Shown piece after piece: positions 46,085 through 56,252 of a DNA stretch of 64,000 bases (its first letter is position 1; the number at the start of each line of letters is the position of its first letter). Origin of the DNA: Thiobacillus sp. 63-78 (GTDB lineage: Bacteria; Pseudomonadota; Gammaproteobacteria; Burkholderiales; Thiobacillaceae); NCBI GenBank assembly GCA_001899765.1, contig MKWM01000034.1, positions 1 to 64,000 on the forward strand, given 5' to 3'. The notes under the pieces were generated by a model. The model was not told where the DNA came from and did not search any database. It saw only the letters and a list, made by a program, of their open reading frames with translations. The position numbers were made by a program, and so were the translations under genes.

Positions 46085-47515
46085 TTATTCGGTACCGTAG
46101 GTCTGCATGCGGCTGTAGAGCGTGGTGCGGTTGATGCCGAGCAGCTTGGCGGCCTGCGACAGGTTGCCGTGAGTCATGTTGAGCGCGGCCTCGACATAGG
46201 CCTTTTCCCACTGGCGCAAGGTGACGTCAAGGTTGAAGTGGGCCAGCGTCTGCAACTGCTTGCGCGCCAGCTCGATCAGCATCTTGCCGTCGCTGGCGAG
46301 CGGGATTTCCTGCGGATAGGCCTGGTCGGTGTCGAGTTCGGCCTCCAGCTGCTGCGCATTGACCGCCATGCCGGGATATTTGGTCGTCAGGCGAATGGCG
46401 ATGTTGCGCAGTTCGCGCACGTTGCCGGGAAAGTGATAGTCCTCCCACATCTGCTGCGCGCGCGCGTCGAGCGAGAACGCCTGGCTCCTGGCTTCGCGGG
46501 CGTAGAAGTCGCGGAAGTGGTTGAGCAGCGTGAGCTTGTCCCGGCCCATCTCGCGCAGCGGCGGCACGGCAATGGAAAACACCGACAAGCGGTGATAAAG
46601 GTCGGCACGGAAGCGCCCGGCCTTGATTTCGGCGCGCAGGTCGCGGTTGGTGGCGGTGACCACGCGGGCGTTGGAAAAACGCGGCTGGGTTTCGCCGACG
46701 CGCTGGTATTCGCCGTTTTCCAGCACACGCAGCAGCTTGGCCTGCAGTTCCAGCGGCAGTTCGCCGATTTCGTCGAGGAACAGCGTGCCGTTTTCGGCTT
46801 CCTCGAAATAGCCGGCGCGGGCGCTGGTGGCGCCGGTGAAGGCGCCCTTGGCGTAGCCGAACAGCGTCGGTTCGACCAGCGTCGGCGAAATCGCCGCGCA
46901 GTTGAGCGCAAGGTAGGGCTTGGCCGAGCGCGGCGACAACTGATGCAGGCTGGACGCGACGCGTTCCTTGCCGCTGCCGGATTCGCCCTCGATCAGCACC
47001 GGAAAGGGCGCCGCGGCATATTGCTTGATCTGTTCGCGCAGCTTGTCCATCGCCGGGCTGTCGCCGACGATGCCGGAATCCTTGGCGGGGGCCGGCGCCT
47101 TGTCGGCGCTGCGTTCGGCATCCTGCACCAGCAGGGCGTTGAACAGCAGCGACTTCAGTCGTTCGGGCTCGCACGGCTTGGCGACGAAATCGATGGCGCC
47201 GAGCGCGCGCGCGTGCCGTGCGTTGGCCTCGTCGCTCTGGCCGGAGAGAACCAGGATCTTGATGCTGGGCGAGATGCTCAGCAGGTCTGCGATCAGGGCG
47301 AAGCCTTCGTCGGGCTTGTGCGGCTGAGGCGGCAGACCCAGATCGACCAAAGCCAGCTGTGGCGGTTCGTCCAGCTGCATCATCAGGCTTTTTACCTGTG
47401 CGCGAGATTCGGCGGCAGAGATATCAAAATCCTTGCTCAGAACATACGTGAGCGTGTCGGAGATCAGCGGATCGTCATCGACGATCAACAGGCTGGGCTT
47501 GCTGGTTTGGGCCAC
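46085..47515 (-). CDS. NtrC-family sigma-54 response regulator, PrsR-like
   Basis: This 476-aa activator has a receiver (Asp58 in [10 protein letters not shown]), an AAA+ domain (GESGSGKE at 177-184; GAFTGA at 224-229, the sigma-54 contact) and a C-terminal Fis-type helix-turn-helix ([20 protein letters not shown]). The receiver insert around [13 protein letters not shown] resembles PrsR of the PEP-CTERM system. It lies upstream of the pilus operon and probably drives the prepilin's sigma-54 promoter with the kinase at 33368. Confidence 0.88.
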   Translation of the reverse strand: MAQTSKPSLLIVDDDPLISDTLTYVLSKDFDISAAESRAQVKSLMMQLDEPPQLALVDLGLPPQPHKPDEGFALIADLLSISPSIKILVLSGQSDEANARHARALGAIDFVAKPCEPERLKSLLFNALLVQDAERSADKAPAPAKDSGIVGDSPAMDKLREQIKQYAAAPFPVLIEGESGSGKERVASSLHQLSPRSAKPYLALNCAAISPTLVEPTLFGYAKGAFTGATSARAGYFEEAENGTLFLDEIGELPLELQAKLLRVLENGEYQRVGETQPRFSNARVVTATNRDLRAEIKAGRFRADLYHRLSVFSIAVPPLREMGRDKLTLLNHFRDFYAREARSQAFSLDARAQQMWEDYHFPGNVRELRNIAIRLTTKYPGMAVNAQQLEAELDTDQAYPQEIPLASDGKMLIELARKQLQTLAHFNLDVTLRQWEKAYVEAALNMTHGNLSQAAKLLGINRTTLYSRMQTYGTE

Positions 47516-47711
47516 ATGTCCTCCAGATTTATGGATGCCGGTACGCGCCCGTCTCTGCGTACGGGAGATGTCGTTGCAGGGCGTGTCGGATTTTCGACGA
47601 TTGTGCCAGAGGCCCGGTGAAAATTAAACCCGGGGACACATTCGGAATCAGGCCGGCGCCGCGCACGAATACACGTTAGCGGCGGAATAACGGAGGGGCT
47701 TGAGGGTCCGG

Positions 47712-49400
47712 TCAGCTGTTGACCGGTTCGAAGGCTACCCGGGTCCAGCCTTCGCTGCGTTCGATCGGGTTGCCCAGCGCGATGAATCGGCGTTCTGATG
47801 CGCCATGGATCCGGAACACCTTGCCCAGCCCGAAGTGGATCGGATCGAGTATCAGGGTCTTGCGGTCGCCATCCAGCCATAAACCCGGGTGAGGCAGGCC
47901 GGTGCTGCCATTGTCGAATCCGTTGACGGTATACCCTGACGTGGCGGTGTCGTGCAGCATGGTCAGGACGGGTTTTTCGGCCAGGGTTTCTATACCGACC
48001 GAGCTGGTGTCGTCGTTGAGGCGGGACAGGCGGCGCACGATGCCGAGCTGCCAGTCGCGGGCGTCGTGCGGCTTGATGCCGATGAGCGCCCCCACGCGCA
48101 GCCAGTCCTTGTCGCGCGATTCGACGATGGCGCCATATCCGAATTCGCTTTCGTCGTGCATGACCCAGCGTTCGACGTCCGGCGAATGCCGGGTGGCCGG
48201 CAAGGTCATTTGCGAGACGCGTTCGCGCGTGCGGTCGGTGATGAAGCCGTATACCTGTACATCGTCGGCTTCGTTGTAATTCAGGCCGGTCCCATAAGGC
48301 GAAACGCTGGCGGGGGTTTCGATGGCCTTGATCTGGCCGACGATGGCATCGAGGCCGTGAGTCACGTCGACCAGCCGCTTGACCGATTCGCGCGGCGCAC
48401 GCCGCTGCTCGCGCGTGGCCAGCGAAGCCCATTGATGTTGCAGGTGTTCGAGCAGGTCGAGGCTTTCGGCTGCGCGTGCGGTATCCGTCAGGCCAAGTTG
48501 CGCCGGTGGAGTGCCGGCCTGGAGCGCCGCGCGCAGCTGCTGCAGCGTGTGCAGCAGCTCGGTGGTGGACCAGAAACGCAGGGGTTTGTCGGTATCGGGT
48601 TTGCGCATGCGGCGCGGGCCGTGATCGGCCGACAGGTCGACGACGAAATGATCGGTGCCGGGGTCGAGCCGCCTGTCCATTCGAAGCAGGTCGTGCCAGC
48701 CGCACAGCCAGCGGTCGGCCTGGTCGAGCTGACGCGGATAGAGCGTGCCGGAATGGGCCAGACTCAGCATCAGGACGTGCAGGTAGGCGGTTTCGCAACT
48801 GCAGCCGGCCGCGTCCTCGGCGTAGGCACGCTGAGTCTGGCGATGAAAGTCCTCGGTTTCGGCGATGCGATACAGGTTGTGGAGCCGCAGCCAGAGTTTT
48901 TCGCCCGCCGGCAGATAGCGGATGGCGCGCCATTTCAGCAGTTGGCCAAAGGTCTGGATGGCGCGCAGGGTGATCAGCGGGACCGATTCTTCGTGCGGCA
49001 CCTTGCCGGCCGTCTGTGCCAGATGCAGCACAAAGGCGTGGTAGCCGCGCGCAATCTCCCAGTAGAGGCCATACACGGCATGCCAGAGCTGGCTTTCGGC
49101 GGGGCGCGACATGCGCGGATTGCGCAGGTACTGGCGCACCAGCGTGTCTTGCAAATCGCGTGATTTCTCGTCCAGCAGCATGAAGATGGCCAGGCGATCT
49201 TTCGTGTATTGCGTCGAGTTCTCGTTGAAGCGCTTGAGCGCAACGAGAATGGCGTCCTGGCATTTGAATGCATCGCCGATGGGCAGGCTCTCGATCCAGC
49301 GGGTAGCCGTCTTGAGGTTGGCCAGCGGATCGTCGGTGCGCTTGCCAAAAGGCGCCAGGTTGGCCAGGCGCGAAGCGAATTTATCTGCCAGTGAAGTCAT
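47712..49400 (-). CDS. Uncharacterised 562-aa protein
   Basis: No family is recognised. The first 370 residues are mainly helical, without a signal peptide or membrane helix, and hold WHAVYGLYWEIARGYHAFVL. The last 120 look like a beta-barrel: WLRVGALIGIKPHDARDWQL, VRRLSRLNDDTSSVGIETLA. That part recalls PilZ-type or similar ligand-binding barrels, but the RxxxR and D/NxSxxG motifs are not both clear. It lies between the PrsR-like gene and alaS with its own orientation. Codon use is like its neighbours, so it is probably a native cytoplasmic protein. Confidence 0.7.
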   Translation of the reverse strand: MTSLADKFASRLANLAPFGKRTDDPLANLKTATRWIESLPIGDAFKCQDAILVALKRFNENSTQYTKDRLAIFMLLDEKSRDLQDTLVRQYLRNPRMSRPAESQLWHAVYGLYWEIARGYHAFVLHLAQTAGKVPHEESVPLITLRAIQTFGQLLKWRAIRYLPAGEKLWLRLHNLYRIAETEDFHRQTQRAYAEDAAGCSCETAYLHVLMLSLAHSGTLYPRQLDQADRWLCGWHDLLRMDRRLDPGTDHFVVDLSADHGPRRMRKPDTDKPLRFWSTTELLHTLQQLRAALQAGTPPAQLGLTDTARAAESLDLLEHLQHQWASLATREQRRAPRESVKRLVDVTHGLDAIVGQIKAIETPASVSPYGTGLNYNEADDVQVYGFITDRTRERVSQMTLPATRHSPDVERWVMHDESEFGYGAIVESRDKDWLRVGALIGIKPHDARDWQLGIVRRLSRLNDDTSSVGIETLAEKPVLTMLHDTATSGYTVNGFDNGSTGLPHPGLWLDGDRKTLILDPIHFGLGKVFRIHGASERRFIALGNPIERSEGWTRVAFEPVNS

Positions 49401-49491
49401 GGTGTGAAAACGATCCCAGGATGACGAAGCATGCTTTCAGACACTTAACGGGTAATAGATGAGGAGAATTGAGCAAAATCCGTACCTGTCG

Positions 49492-52179
49492 TCAGGCGAG
49501 CCGGGTTTGTAGCCACTCCCGTACCGATGCCAGGGCGGCCGGCAGTTGCCCGGGTTCGCTCCCCCCCGCCATCGCCATGTCCGGTTTACCGCCCCCCTTG
49601 CCGCCGACCTGGGCGGCAACGAAGTTCACCAGTTCGCCCGCCTTGATCCGGCCGGTGACGTCGGGCGTCACGGCAGCAATCAGGTTGACTTTGCCGTCGA
49701 CGACCGTACCCAGTACCAGCGCGCAGGACTTCAGCTTGTCGCGCAGTTTGTCGGCGGTTTCACGCAGCGCGCGGGCGTCGACGTTGTCGAGTTGCACCGC
49801 CAGCACACGAATGCCCTTGACGTCGGCGGCCTGCTGCGCCAGATCGTCGCCCTGGCTGGAGGCGAGCCTGGATTTCAGGCGTTCAAGTTCCTTCTCCAGT
49901 GCGCGGCTGTGTTCCATCAGTTGCGCCACGCGCTCGGCGGCGTCGGTCGGAGCGGCCTTGACCAGGTGTGCAATCGAGACGAGATTCTGCTCGGTTTCGC
50001 CAAGATAGGCGAGCACACCGGTGCCGGTGGTCGCCTCGACCCGGCGGATGCCCGCCGCGACGCCGCTCTCCAGCAGGATCTTGAAGGCGCCGATATCACC
50101 GGTGCGCGCCACGTGGGTGCCGCCGCACAGCTCGCGTGAACTGCCGATGTCAAGCACCCGCACCTCGTCGCCGTATTTTTCACCGAACAGCATCATGGCG
50201 CCGGTTTTCTGCGCTTCGTCGATCGCCATCACGCGCGCCTGGGTCGCGGTGTTGGCGAGGATTTCGCTGTTGACGCGTGTTTCCACTTGATGGATCTGCG
50301 CGGCAGTCATCGGGCTCGGCTGCACGAAATCGAAGCGGGTCTTCTCGCTGTCCACCAACGAGCCTTTCTGCTGTACGTGCTCGCCCAGCACTTCGCGCAG
50401 CGCCTTGTGCATCAGGTGGGTCGCCGAGTGGTTGCGCATCGTGCGCGCGCGCGCGTCCTCGTCGACGCGCGCGAGCAGGGTGTCGCCGACCACCAGCGAG
50501 CCGGTTTTCACGACCCCGTGATGGCCGAATACCTGTGCCTGGATCTTCTGCGTGTCTTCCACTTCGAACACGCCCTGGGTGCCCTGCAGCGCGCCGCGGT
50601 CACCGACCTGGCCGCCGGATTCGGCGTAGAAAGGCGTGTGATCGAGCACCACCACGCCGGATTCGCCTTCCTTCAATTCGTTGACGGCGGCGCTGTCCCG
50701 GTACAGGGCGAGCACGGTGGCGTCGTGGGTCAGCGTGTCGTAGCCGTGGAAGGTGGTCGCCGCACCGGCGTATTCCAGGCCGGCACCGAGCTTGAACTTG
50801 CCGGCGGCGCGCGCCTGGTCTTTCTGCCGCTGCATGGCGGCATCGAAGGCGGCGGTGTCGACGCTCACATTCGCCTCGCGGCAGATATCGGCGGTGAGGT
50901 CGAGCGGGAAGCCATAGGTATCGTGCAGCTTGAACGCCAGTTCGCCGTCGAAGGTGCCGCCGGAGGGCAGGGTTTCAAGCATGGCTTCGAGGATGCCCAT
51001 GCCATGCTCGATGGTCTCGAAGAAGCGCGCCTCCTCCTGCCGCAGAATATCGATGATCCGATCCTGCGCCCTGATCAGTTCGGGGTAGGCTTCGCCCATC
51101 GCCGCCGCGAGGTCCGGCACGATGCGATGGAAGAAGGCGGTGCGCGCGCCGAGCTTGTAGCCGTGGCGGATGGCGCGGCGGACGATGCGGCGCAGCACGT
51201 AGCCGCGGCCCTCGTTGCCGGGGATGACGCCGTCGACGATGAGGAAGGCACAGGCGCGGATGTGGTCGGCGATGACCTTGAGCGAGTTGTTCGTCAGGTC
51301 GTAAATCGGTTTGGGCTCAGCTTTCACCTCTTTATGCCCTTCAGGGTGCTCTCCCTCGGGGAGAGGGTTGGGGTGAGGGAGTTCGCGCGCAGCGGCCTTG
51401 ATCAGTGCCTGGAACAGGTCGATGTCGTAGTTGGAATGCACGTGCTGCATGACCGCAGAGATGCGCTCCAGTCCCATGCCGGTGTCGACCGAAGGCTTGG
51501 GCAGGAGGTGCATGGTGCCGGCCTCGTCGCGGTTGAACTGCATGAACACGATGTTCCAGATCTCGATGTAGCGGTCGCCGTCCTCGTCGGGTGAGCCGGG
51601 CGGGCCGCCCCAGATTTCGGGACCGTGGTCGTAGAAAATCTCGGTGCAGGGGCCGCAGGGACCGGTGTCGCCCATTGCCCAGAAATTGTCGGACGCATAG
51701 CGCGCGCCCTTGTTGTCACCAATTCTGACGATGCGATCCATCGGCACGCCGATGTCGTGGTGCCAGATATCGTAGGCTTCGTCGTCGTCAAGGTAGACCG
51801 TGACCCACAGCTTGTCGGCCGGCAGTTGCAGCACGTCGGTGAGGAACTCCCATGCATACCGGATCGCCTCGCGCTTGAAATAATCGCCAAAGCTGAAATT
51901 GCCCAGCATCTCGAAAAAGGTGTGGTGGCGCGCGGTGTAGCCGACATTTTCCAGATCGTTGTGCTTGCCGCCGGCGCGCACGCAGCGCTGCGACGATACG
52001 GCGCGGGTGTAGGCGCGCTTGTCCTGGCCGGTGAAGACGTCCTTGAACTGCACCATGCCGGCGTTGGTGAATAGCAGGGTGGGATCGTTGCCCGGCACCA
52101 GGGAACTGGAGGGAACGATGGTGTGGCCCTTGGAGGCGAAGAAGTCGAGGAAGCTCTGGCGGATGGCGCTGCTTTTCAT
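49492..52179 (-). CDS. alaS: Alanyl-tRNA synthetase with an in-frame repeat insertion
   Basis: This 895-aa enzyme charges tRNA-Ala and edits mischarged Ser/Gly. The class II catalytic domain ([20 protein letters not shown]), the editing domain ([21 protein letters not shown]) and the C-Ala domain are present. Residues about 263-288 ([20 protein letters not shown]) are an insertion between IKAAAREL and [10 protein letters not shown]. They are encoded by a REP-like sequence (51340-51380) and explain the extra length. ATG 52179 is the conserved start (MKSSAIRQ). Confidence 0.96.
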   Translation of the reverse strand: MKSSAIRQSFLDFFASKGHTIVPSSSLVPGNDPTLLFTNAGMVQFKDVFTGQDKRAYTRAVSSQRCVRAGGKHNDLENVGYTARHHTFFEMLGNFSFGDYFKREAIRYAWEFLTDVLQLPADKLWVTVYLDDDEAYDIWHHDIGVPMDRIVRIGDNKGARYASDNFWAMGDTGPCGPCTEIFYDHGPEIWGGPPGSPDEDGDRYIEIWNIVFMQFNRDEAGTMHLLPKPSVDTGMGLERISAVMQHVHSNYDIDLFQALIKAAARELPHPNPLPEGEHPEGHKEVKAEPKPIYDLTNNSLKVIADHIRACAFLIVDGVIPGNEGRGYVLRRIVRRAIRHGYKLGARTAFFHRIVPDLAAAMGEAYPELIRAQDRIIDILRQEEARFFETIEHGMGILEAMLETLPSGGTFDGELAFKLHDTYGFPLDLTADICREANVSVDTAAFDAAMQRQKDQARAAGKFKLGAGLEYAGAATTFHGYDTLTHDATVLALYRDSAAVNELKEGESGVVVLDHTPFYAESGGQVGDRGALQGTQGVFEVEDTQKIQAQVFGHHGVVKTGSLVVGDTLLARVDEDARARTMRNHSATHLMHKALREVLGEHVQQKGSLVDSEKTRFDFVQPSPMTAAQIHQVETRVNSEILANTATQARVMAIDEAQKTGAMMLFGEKYGDEVRVLDIGSSRELCGGTHVARTGDIGAFKILLESGVAAGIRRVEATTGTGVLAYLGETEQNLVSIAHLVKAAPTDAAERVAQLMEHSRALEKELERLKSRLASSQGDDLAQQAADVKGIRVLAVQLDNVDARALRETADKLRDKLKSCALVLGTVVDGKVNLIAAVTPDVTGRIKAGELVNFVAAQVGGKGGGKPDMAMAGGSEPGQLPAALASVREWLQTRLA
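51340..51380. repeat. REP-like repeat inside alaS
   Basis: CTCTCCC (51349-51355) and GGGAGAG (51359-51365) form a perfect stem with loop TCG, and GGGTTGGGGTGAGGGA follows. This is the widely dispersed CCTCACCCCAACCCTCTCCC family, normally intergenic. Here it is translated as part of AlaS. Confidence 0.85.
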
Positions 52180-52271
52180 TTTTAAAGGAATAGGCCTGAA
52201 CAACGGACAATGACAATCAGGCATTGTATCCGCTAAAGTTCTGCCCTTGACAGGCTGCATGGGTGAGGGAT

Positions 52272-52823
52272 ATGGACGACCAGGCGGTCGTCGCGGCCAC
52301 GCGACGGTGGATCGAACAGGCGGTGATCGGACTGGATTTGTGTCCGTTCACCCAGGCGGTCCATGTAAAGAATCAGGTGCGCTATGTGGTGAGCCGGGCG
52401 CCGCACCTCGACGGTCTGCTGGAAGATCTGGATCGGGAACTGGATTTTCTCGCCGCGGCCGATCCGGAAGAAATCGATACGACCTTACTGATCCATCCAG
52501 CCCTGCTGCCGGATTTTGCCGATTTCAACGATTTCATGCAGGTGGTCGAAGCGGCGGTGGGTGAACATGGGCTGGAAGGCGTGATCCAGATCGCCAGCTT
52601 CCATCCGGCTTTTCGATTCGAAGGCGCCGAGCCCGATGATATGGGCAACTTCACCAACCGGGCGCCGTTCCCCACCCTGCATCTGCTGCGCGAGGCGAGT
52701 ATCGAGCGCGCGATCGCGGCGTTTCCCGAGACCGCAACGATATGCGAACGCAACATCGAGACGCTGCAGGCCCTGGGCCCCGCTGGATGGGCTGCTTTGT
52801 GGGCAACCCAGCCGGAGCGTTAG
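52272..52823 (+). CDS. DUF1415 family protein
   Basis: This 183-aa protein starts [20 protein letters not shown] followed by DLCPFTQAV (conserved Cys). The later [20 protein letters not shown] and [20 protein letters not shown] segments mark DUF1415. Its function is unknown. ATG 52272 is preferred over GTG 52263. It diverges from alaS and meets the HMA-like gene end to end. Confidence 0.88.
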   Translation: MDDQAVVAATRRWIEQAVIGLDLCPFTQAVHVKNQVRYVVSRAPHLDGLLEDLDRELDFLAAADPEEIDTTLLIHPALLPDFADFNDFMQVVEAAVGEHGLEGVIQIASFHPAFRFEGAEPDDMGNFTNRAPFPTLHLLREASIERAIAAFPETATICERNIETLQALGPAGWAALWATQPER

Positions 52824-53081
52824 CTAGCTCCCGCAACCGCCGCAACAACTCCCGTTCGCGTGCGGAGACGGTTTTTCTTCGACGAGCATACCGGCTTCGG
52901 CGAGCGCCGACACCAGTTGCGCACGTGTCGTCGTTTTGTCGTCGATGTGCGCGAACAGTCGCGCCGGGGCGTCGAGAAACGATACGTCATGCACGCCGGG
53001 AATCGCCTTCAGGCTGGCGCTGGCACGCTCCGTTGCTTCGGCATTGACGGTTCCTAGGATAGTGAGGGTCTCGGTTTTCAT
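52824..53081 (-). CDS. Small HMA-like protein with C-terminal Cys cluster
   Basis: This 85-aa protein has a beta-alpha-beta-beta-alpha pattern of a heavy-metal-associated domain (LTILGTVNAEATERASASLK, VSFLDAPARLFAHID). It lacks the usual CxxC in the first loop. Instead it ends in GSCCGGCGS, three Cys that could bind metal. It lies downstream of the sox locus on the same strand but has its own candidate promoter (53174-53202). Role uncertain. Confidence 0.65.
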   Translation of the reverse strand: MKTETLTILGTVNAEATERASASLKAIPGVHDVSFLDAPARLFAHIDDKTTTRAQLVSALAEAGMLVEEKPSPHANGSCCGGCGS

Positions 53082-53173
53082 GCGTGCGCTTTCATGGAAA
53101 AAATAAAGGAGGGGTGACTCGCCTGGCGGCAGGGTTCGTCATACCGATTGCCCTGGCTGGGACGACCAGCAAT

Positions 53174-53202
53174 AATATACATATTGAATACTTGTTAAGC
53201 AA
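53174..53202 (-). promoter_or_regulatory. Candidate sigma-70 promoter of the HMA-like gene
   Basis: On the minus strand TTGCTT (53197-53202) and TATATT (53174-53179) are separated by exactly 17 nt in an AT-rich patch. Transcription would start near 53167, about 85 nt before ATG 53081. Confidence 0.5.
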
Positions 53203-53428
53203 GGGTAAATGCCCCCATTTACAGGCCTGGGTCTTGACGCTTGCAGCGACACATACGGCGCTGGATTGCGCATCTTGCAGTAGAACGTGTGTCCGGCATC
53301 GCCCATCCCGGTGGAGGATGCCTGGGATCATCGCTCCCTTTATTTGCGCGCAAAAAAAAGCCCCCGACATGGGGGGCTTTGTCAGTAGTCTGAAAAGGGG
53401 CGTAAGCCCTTTCTTCCGTTTCCCGGGC
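53203..53428. other. Gene-free stretch downstream of soxB
   Basis: The 347 bp from 53082 to 53428 carry no supported gene. The half next to the HMA-like gene holds its candidate promoter, and the half next to soxB holds the soxB terminator. The short frames here lack ribosome-binding sites and family features. Confidence 0.7.
53352..53380 (-). terminator. Intrinsic terminator after soxB
   Basis: On the minus strand AAAGCCCCCC and GGGGGCTTTT pair around CATGTC and run into eight T. It lies about 50 nt past the soxB stop. Confidence 0.88.
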
Positions 53429-55174
53429 TCAGGATACCCCGCCCCTGTAGTCGGCGATGCCAGGGTTGGATCGACCGATGCCGGTGATCCTGGGCTCGTT
53501 CAGCTTCAACCCCTTGATGACCTTCTTGTCGCGCAGGTAGGTGGCGACGACTTCCCAGATCGGCTCGCCGACGGCACCCTCGCCGACCGGCGCCCAGCCG
53601 GCAACCTTGTAGGTCTTTCCGGCATCGACCGGCTTGCCCTTGATGGTCATGTTGCTGATCCGCTTGCCAATGGTCTGGTTCGGGCTGACGGTGTATTCGA
53701 TTCCCCCCACGCGCACCATGTCTCCCCCCTGCTGATAGTAGGGATCGGCGTTGAACAGGTTGTCGCAGACGTCCTCCATGATGGTCTTGATCGTTTCGCC
53801 CGTCATGTTGGTCAGCGTGGTCTGCGGATAGGTGATCGCGGTCTGGTCCATCAGGCGTTCCATGGTGATGGCGTCGCCCGGCAGCAGCGTGGTGCCCCAG
53901 CGGAAGCCGGGCGAGAAGGCGGCATCCGCGCCTTTGACTTCCATCAGCGCGTCGACCAGCAATTGGTCCCAGGTGCCGTTGAAGTTGCCGCGGCGGTAGA
54001 GGAAGTCGTCGGTGACGGCGAGTTTCTCGCTGAGCTTGTCTTCGTAGGGCGCACGCACTTTCCTGATCAGCGCGTCCATCGCCGGGTCGGCCGGCAAGAG
54101 GTTGGAGAACACCGGCAGCAGGCGGTATTTGTAGCTTTGAATCTTGCCGCCGCGCACATCGAAGTCCATGACGCCGAGGAACTTGCTGTTGGAGCCGGCA
54201 TTGGTCACCAGGGTGATGCCCCTGGCGTTCTTGACCTTGACCGGCAGCGGCACGCCGTCGTGCGTATGGCCGCCGAAAATGGCATCGATGCCGGTGACGC
54301 GGCTGGCCATCTTGAGGTCGACGTCCATGCCGTTGTGCGACAGCACCACGACGACCTGCGCGCCCTTGGCGCGTGCCTCGTCCACCCATTTCTGCATGCT
54401 GTCGTCGCGGATGCCGAAACTCCAGTCGGGCACCATATAGCGCGGGTTGGCGATCGGCGTGTAGGGGAAGGCCTGGCCGATCACGGCCACCTTGATCCCG
54501 TTCATTTCCTTCATCACATAGGGCTTGAACACCTGGTCGCCGAAGTCGTTGGTGACGATGTTCTGGGCGATGAACTCGATCCCCGCCTTCTTGAAATCCT
54601 TGTTGACGATTTCCACCATGCGGTCTGCGCCAAAGGTCGCTTCCCAGTGTGACGTCATGATATCCACGCCCAGCGCGATCCCTGCGTCGACCATGTCCTG
54701 CGCATCGGTCCACAACGACGTGGCGGAGCCTTGCCAGGTGTCGCCACCATCGAGCAGCAACGCGCCGGGGCGTTGCGCGCGCAGCTTGTCGATCAGGGTC
54801 TTCAGGTGGGCGAAGCCGCCAACCTTGCCGTAGACCCTGGCGGCTTCGGTGAAGTCGAGGTAGGTGAATGCGTAGGCTTCGGCGCTGCCGGGCTTGATGC
54901 CAAAGTGTTTCAGCAGGCTCTGACCGACCAGGTGGGGCGGCTTGCCGAGCGCGGTGCCGACGCCAAGGTTGACGTTGGGTTCGCGGAACCAGATGGGCAG
55001 CAGTTGGGCGTGACAGTCGGTGAAATGCAGCAGCGAGACGTTTCCGTGGCGCGGCACGTCGTAGAAATTGGCGGGCAATTTGCCGCCCGCCAGGACGGAT
55101 TTGCTGTCCAGTGCCATGCCGGACGCGGCGGCGACAGCGAGCATTTGCAGAAACTCGCGGCGGTTCATGTGCAT
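53429..55174 (-). CDS. soxB: Thiosulfohydrolase SoxB
   Basis: This 581-aa periplasmic dimanganese enzyme hydrolyses the sulfone group from SoxY-bound thiosulfonate, releasing sulfate. The Tat signal has NRREFLQMLAVAAASG. Metal-site motifs are LLHFTDCHAQ (Asp53, His55), LLDGGDTWQGS, VVLSHNGMDVD and IFGGHTHDGVP. ATG 55174 has GAGGAAA 5-8 nt upstream. A terminator separates it from soxA, so it may have its own promoter or rely on read-through. Confidence 0.96.
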   Translation of the reverse strand: MHMNRREFLQMLAVAAASGMALDSKSVLAGGKLPANFYDVPRHGNVSLLHFTDCHAQLLPIWFREPNVNLGVGTALGKPPHLVGQSLLKHFGIKPGSAEAYAFTYLDFTEAARVYGKVGGFAHLKTLIDKLRAQRPGALLLDGGDTWQGSATSLWTDAQDMVDAGIALGVDIMTSHWEATFGADRMVEIVNKDFKKAGIEFIAQNIVTNDFGDQVFKPYVMKEMNGIKVAVIGQAFPYTPIANPRYMVPDWSFGIRDDSMQKWVDEARAKGAQVVVVLSHNGMDVDLKMASRVTGIDAIFGGHTHDGVPLPVKVKNARGITLVTNAGSNSKFLGVMDFDVRGGKIQSYKYRLLPVFSNLLPADPAMDALIRKVRAPYEDKLSEKLAVTDDFLYRRGNFNGTWDQLLVDALMEVKGADAAFSPGFRWGTTLLPGDAITMERLMDQTAITYPQTTLTNMTGETIKTIMEDVCDNLFNADPYYQQGGDMVRVGGIEYTVSPNQTIGKRISNMTIKGKPVDAGKTYKVAGWAPVGEGAVGEPIWEVVATYLRDKKVIKGLKLNEPRITGIGRSNPGIADYRGGVS

Positions 55175-55292
55175 GGAATTTTCCTCAGAAGTGGTCGGGA
55201 AGGGTGCGGCTATTGTCGGGTGACGATCCCTTCCCGTAAATAGTAGCTCCCGCTCATATCCACCAGATGAGCAGCGCATCGTGCCAAAAAAT

Positions 55293-55320
55293 GAAAAAGC
55301 CCGGCTATCCGGGCTTTTTC
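55293..55320. terminator. Intrinsic terminator between soxA and soxB
   Basis: GAAAAAGCCCGG and CCGGGCTTTTTC form a 12-bp stem with loop CTAT. Both flanks are A/T-rich, so it can act in both directions; on the minus strand it ends the soxXYZA transcript 18 nt after the soxA stop. Confidence 0.88.
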
Positions 55321-55337
55321 ATTGCGGTTGAGACCGT

Positions 55338-56183
55338 TTATTTACGGAACACCGATGCCTTCATCGGCAGGCCGTTCGACATGGCGGAGTGGAAATACTC
55401 CAGATTGTTCATGGCGGCGCTGTCTTCGGCGGGCGGCACGGCACGCACCTGCTTGAAACAACCCGTATAGCGGTTCTGCAGCGTCACCAGCGTGTCGCCG
55501 CCACGAAATACCGGCCAGTGCACGGCCTGGCCGACAACCGGGGAGATCAGTTCGGAACGCAGATGATTGCCGGCATTCTGTACGTGACAACTGGCGCAGG
55601 CGAAGTTGAGCTGGCCCCTGCGACTGAAGAAGGTTCTCTTGCCGTCCTCATACGCGGCCACGGCCTTGGGGCCCTGAACCTTGATGTTCATGATCATGCC
55701 GTCGGACAGCGTCCGCATATAGGAACCGAGCAGGCCGATCGTCTTCGGGTCGCTGATCTTGAAGGGTGCTTCGCCATTCGCCACGCGGCAGTCGTTGACG
55801 ACGTCTTCCAGCGTCACGACCTTGCCCTTGGCTTCGTCGAACATGGGATAGTTGCCGGCGATCTGCTTGCCGCCATTGGGCAGGCAATCCGCATAGGTTT
55901 TACCGTTCTTGAAGGGCGTTTCCCACATCTTGCGACCGGCTTCGACCTGCGAGTCGAAAGGAGGAAATTCCATGATGGCGTCGTACTGCGCCTTGCTGTC
56001 GGGGTCCAGAGCCAGCGCGCCGTAGACATAATCCTCAAGCTTGACGTTGGGGAATTTGCTTGCGTAGAACTTGATGAGATCCTGCTTGTCCTGCTCGGGC
56101 GTGGCGTATGCCGTGGCGACCCCCAGGACCATGCCCAAACCTGCCATCCCTGTCAGCAGTTTCATGATGATTTTTTGTTTCAT
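55338..56183 (-). CDS. soxA: SoxA c-type cytochrome
   Basis: This 281-aa periplasmic subunit of SoxAX oxidatively couples thiosulfate to the SoxY cysteine. The signal peptide ends near residue 27. It has one haem site, CASCH (196-200), the active-site Cys242 in RYTGCFKQV (carries the persulfide) and a disulfide pair (Cys100 and Cys132). It is the single-haem SoxA type; the N-terminal second haem site is replaced by the disulfide region. A GGAGG precedes the ATG. Confidence 0.96.
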   Translation of the reverse strand: MKQKIIMKLLTGMAGLGMVLGVATAYATPEQDKQDLIKFYASKFPNVKLEDYVYGALALDPDSKAQYDAIMEFPPFDSQVEAGRKMWETPFKNGKTYADCLPNGGKQIAGNYPMFDEAKGKVVTLEDVVNDCRVANGEAPFKISDPKTIGLLGSYMRTLSDGMIMNIKVQGPKAVAAYEDGKRTFFSRRGQLNFACASCHVQNAGNHLRSELISPVVGQAVHWPVFRGGDTLVTLQNRYTGCFKQVRAVPPAEDSAAMNNLEYFHSAMSNGLPMKASVFRK

Positions 56184-56252
56184 GCCGTCCTCCAGAAACC
56201 TGATGATTTGAAGCGTGGGCGGGGCCCGAGGCCCCGCTCGTGCATGGCCGAT

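Noticed and set aside
47585-47605. Sigma-54-like TGGCAC upstream of the PrsR-like gene
   Set aside because: The -12 half lacks the required GC; only half of the promoter is present.
52248-52277. TTGACA-based promoter for the DUF1415 gene
   Set aside because: The -35 is perfect, but the matching -10 would fall on the start codon and reads ATATGG.
53092-53370. 92-aa minus-strand open frame downstream of soxB
   Set aside because: It begins inside the soxB terminator and has no ribosome-binding site; a chance frame.
53084-54652. 522-aa plus-strand open frame
   Set aside because: It is antisense to soxB and runs through its terminator; no ribosome-binding site or family features.
55266-55282. 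Sigma-54-like TGGCACG upstream of soxB
   Set aside because: The -24 half matches, but the nearest GC element is one base too far, so the strict -24/-12 spacing is broken.
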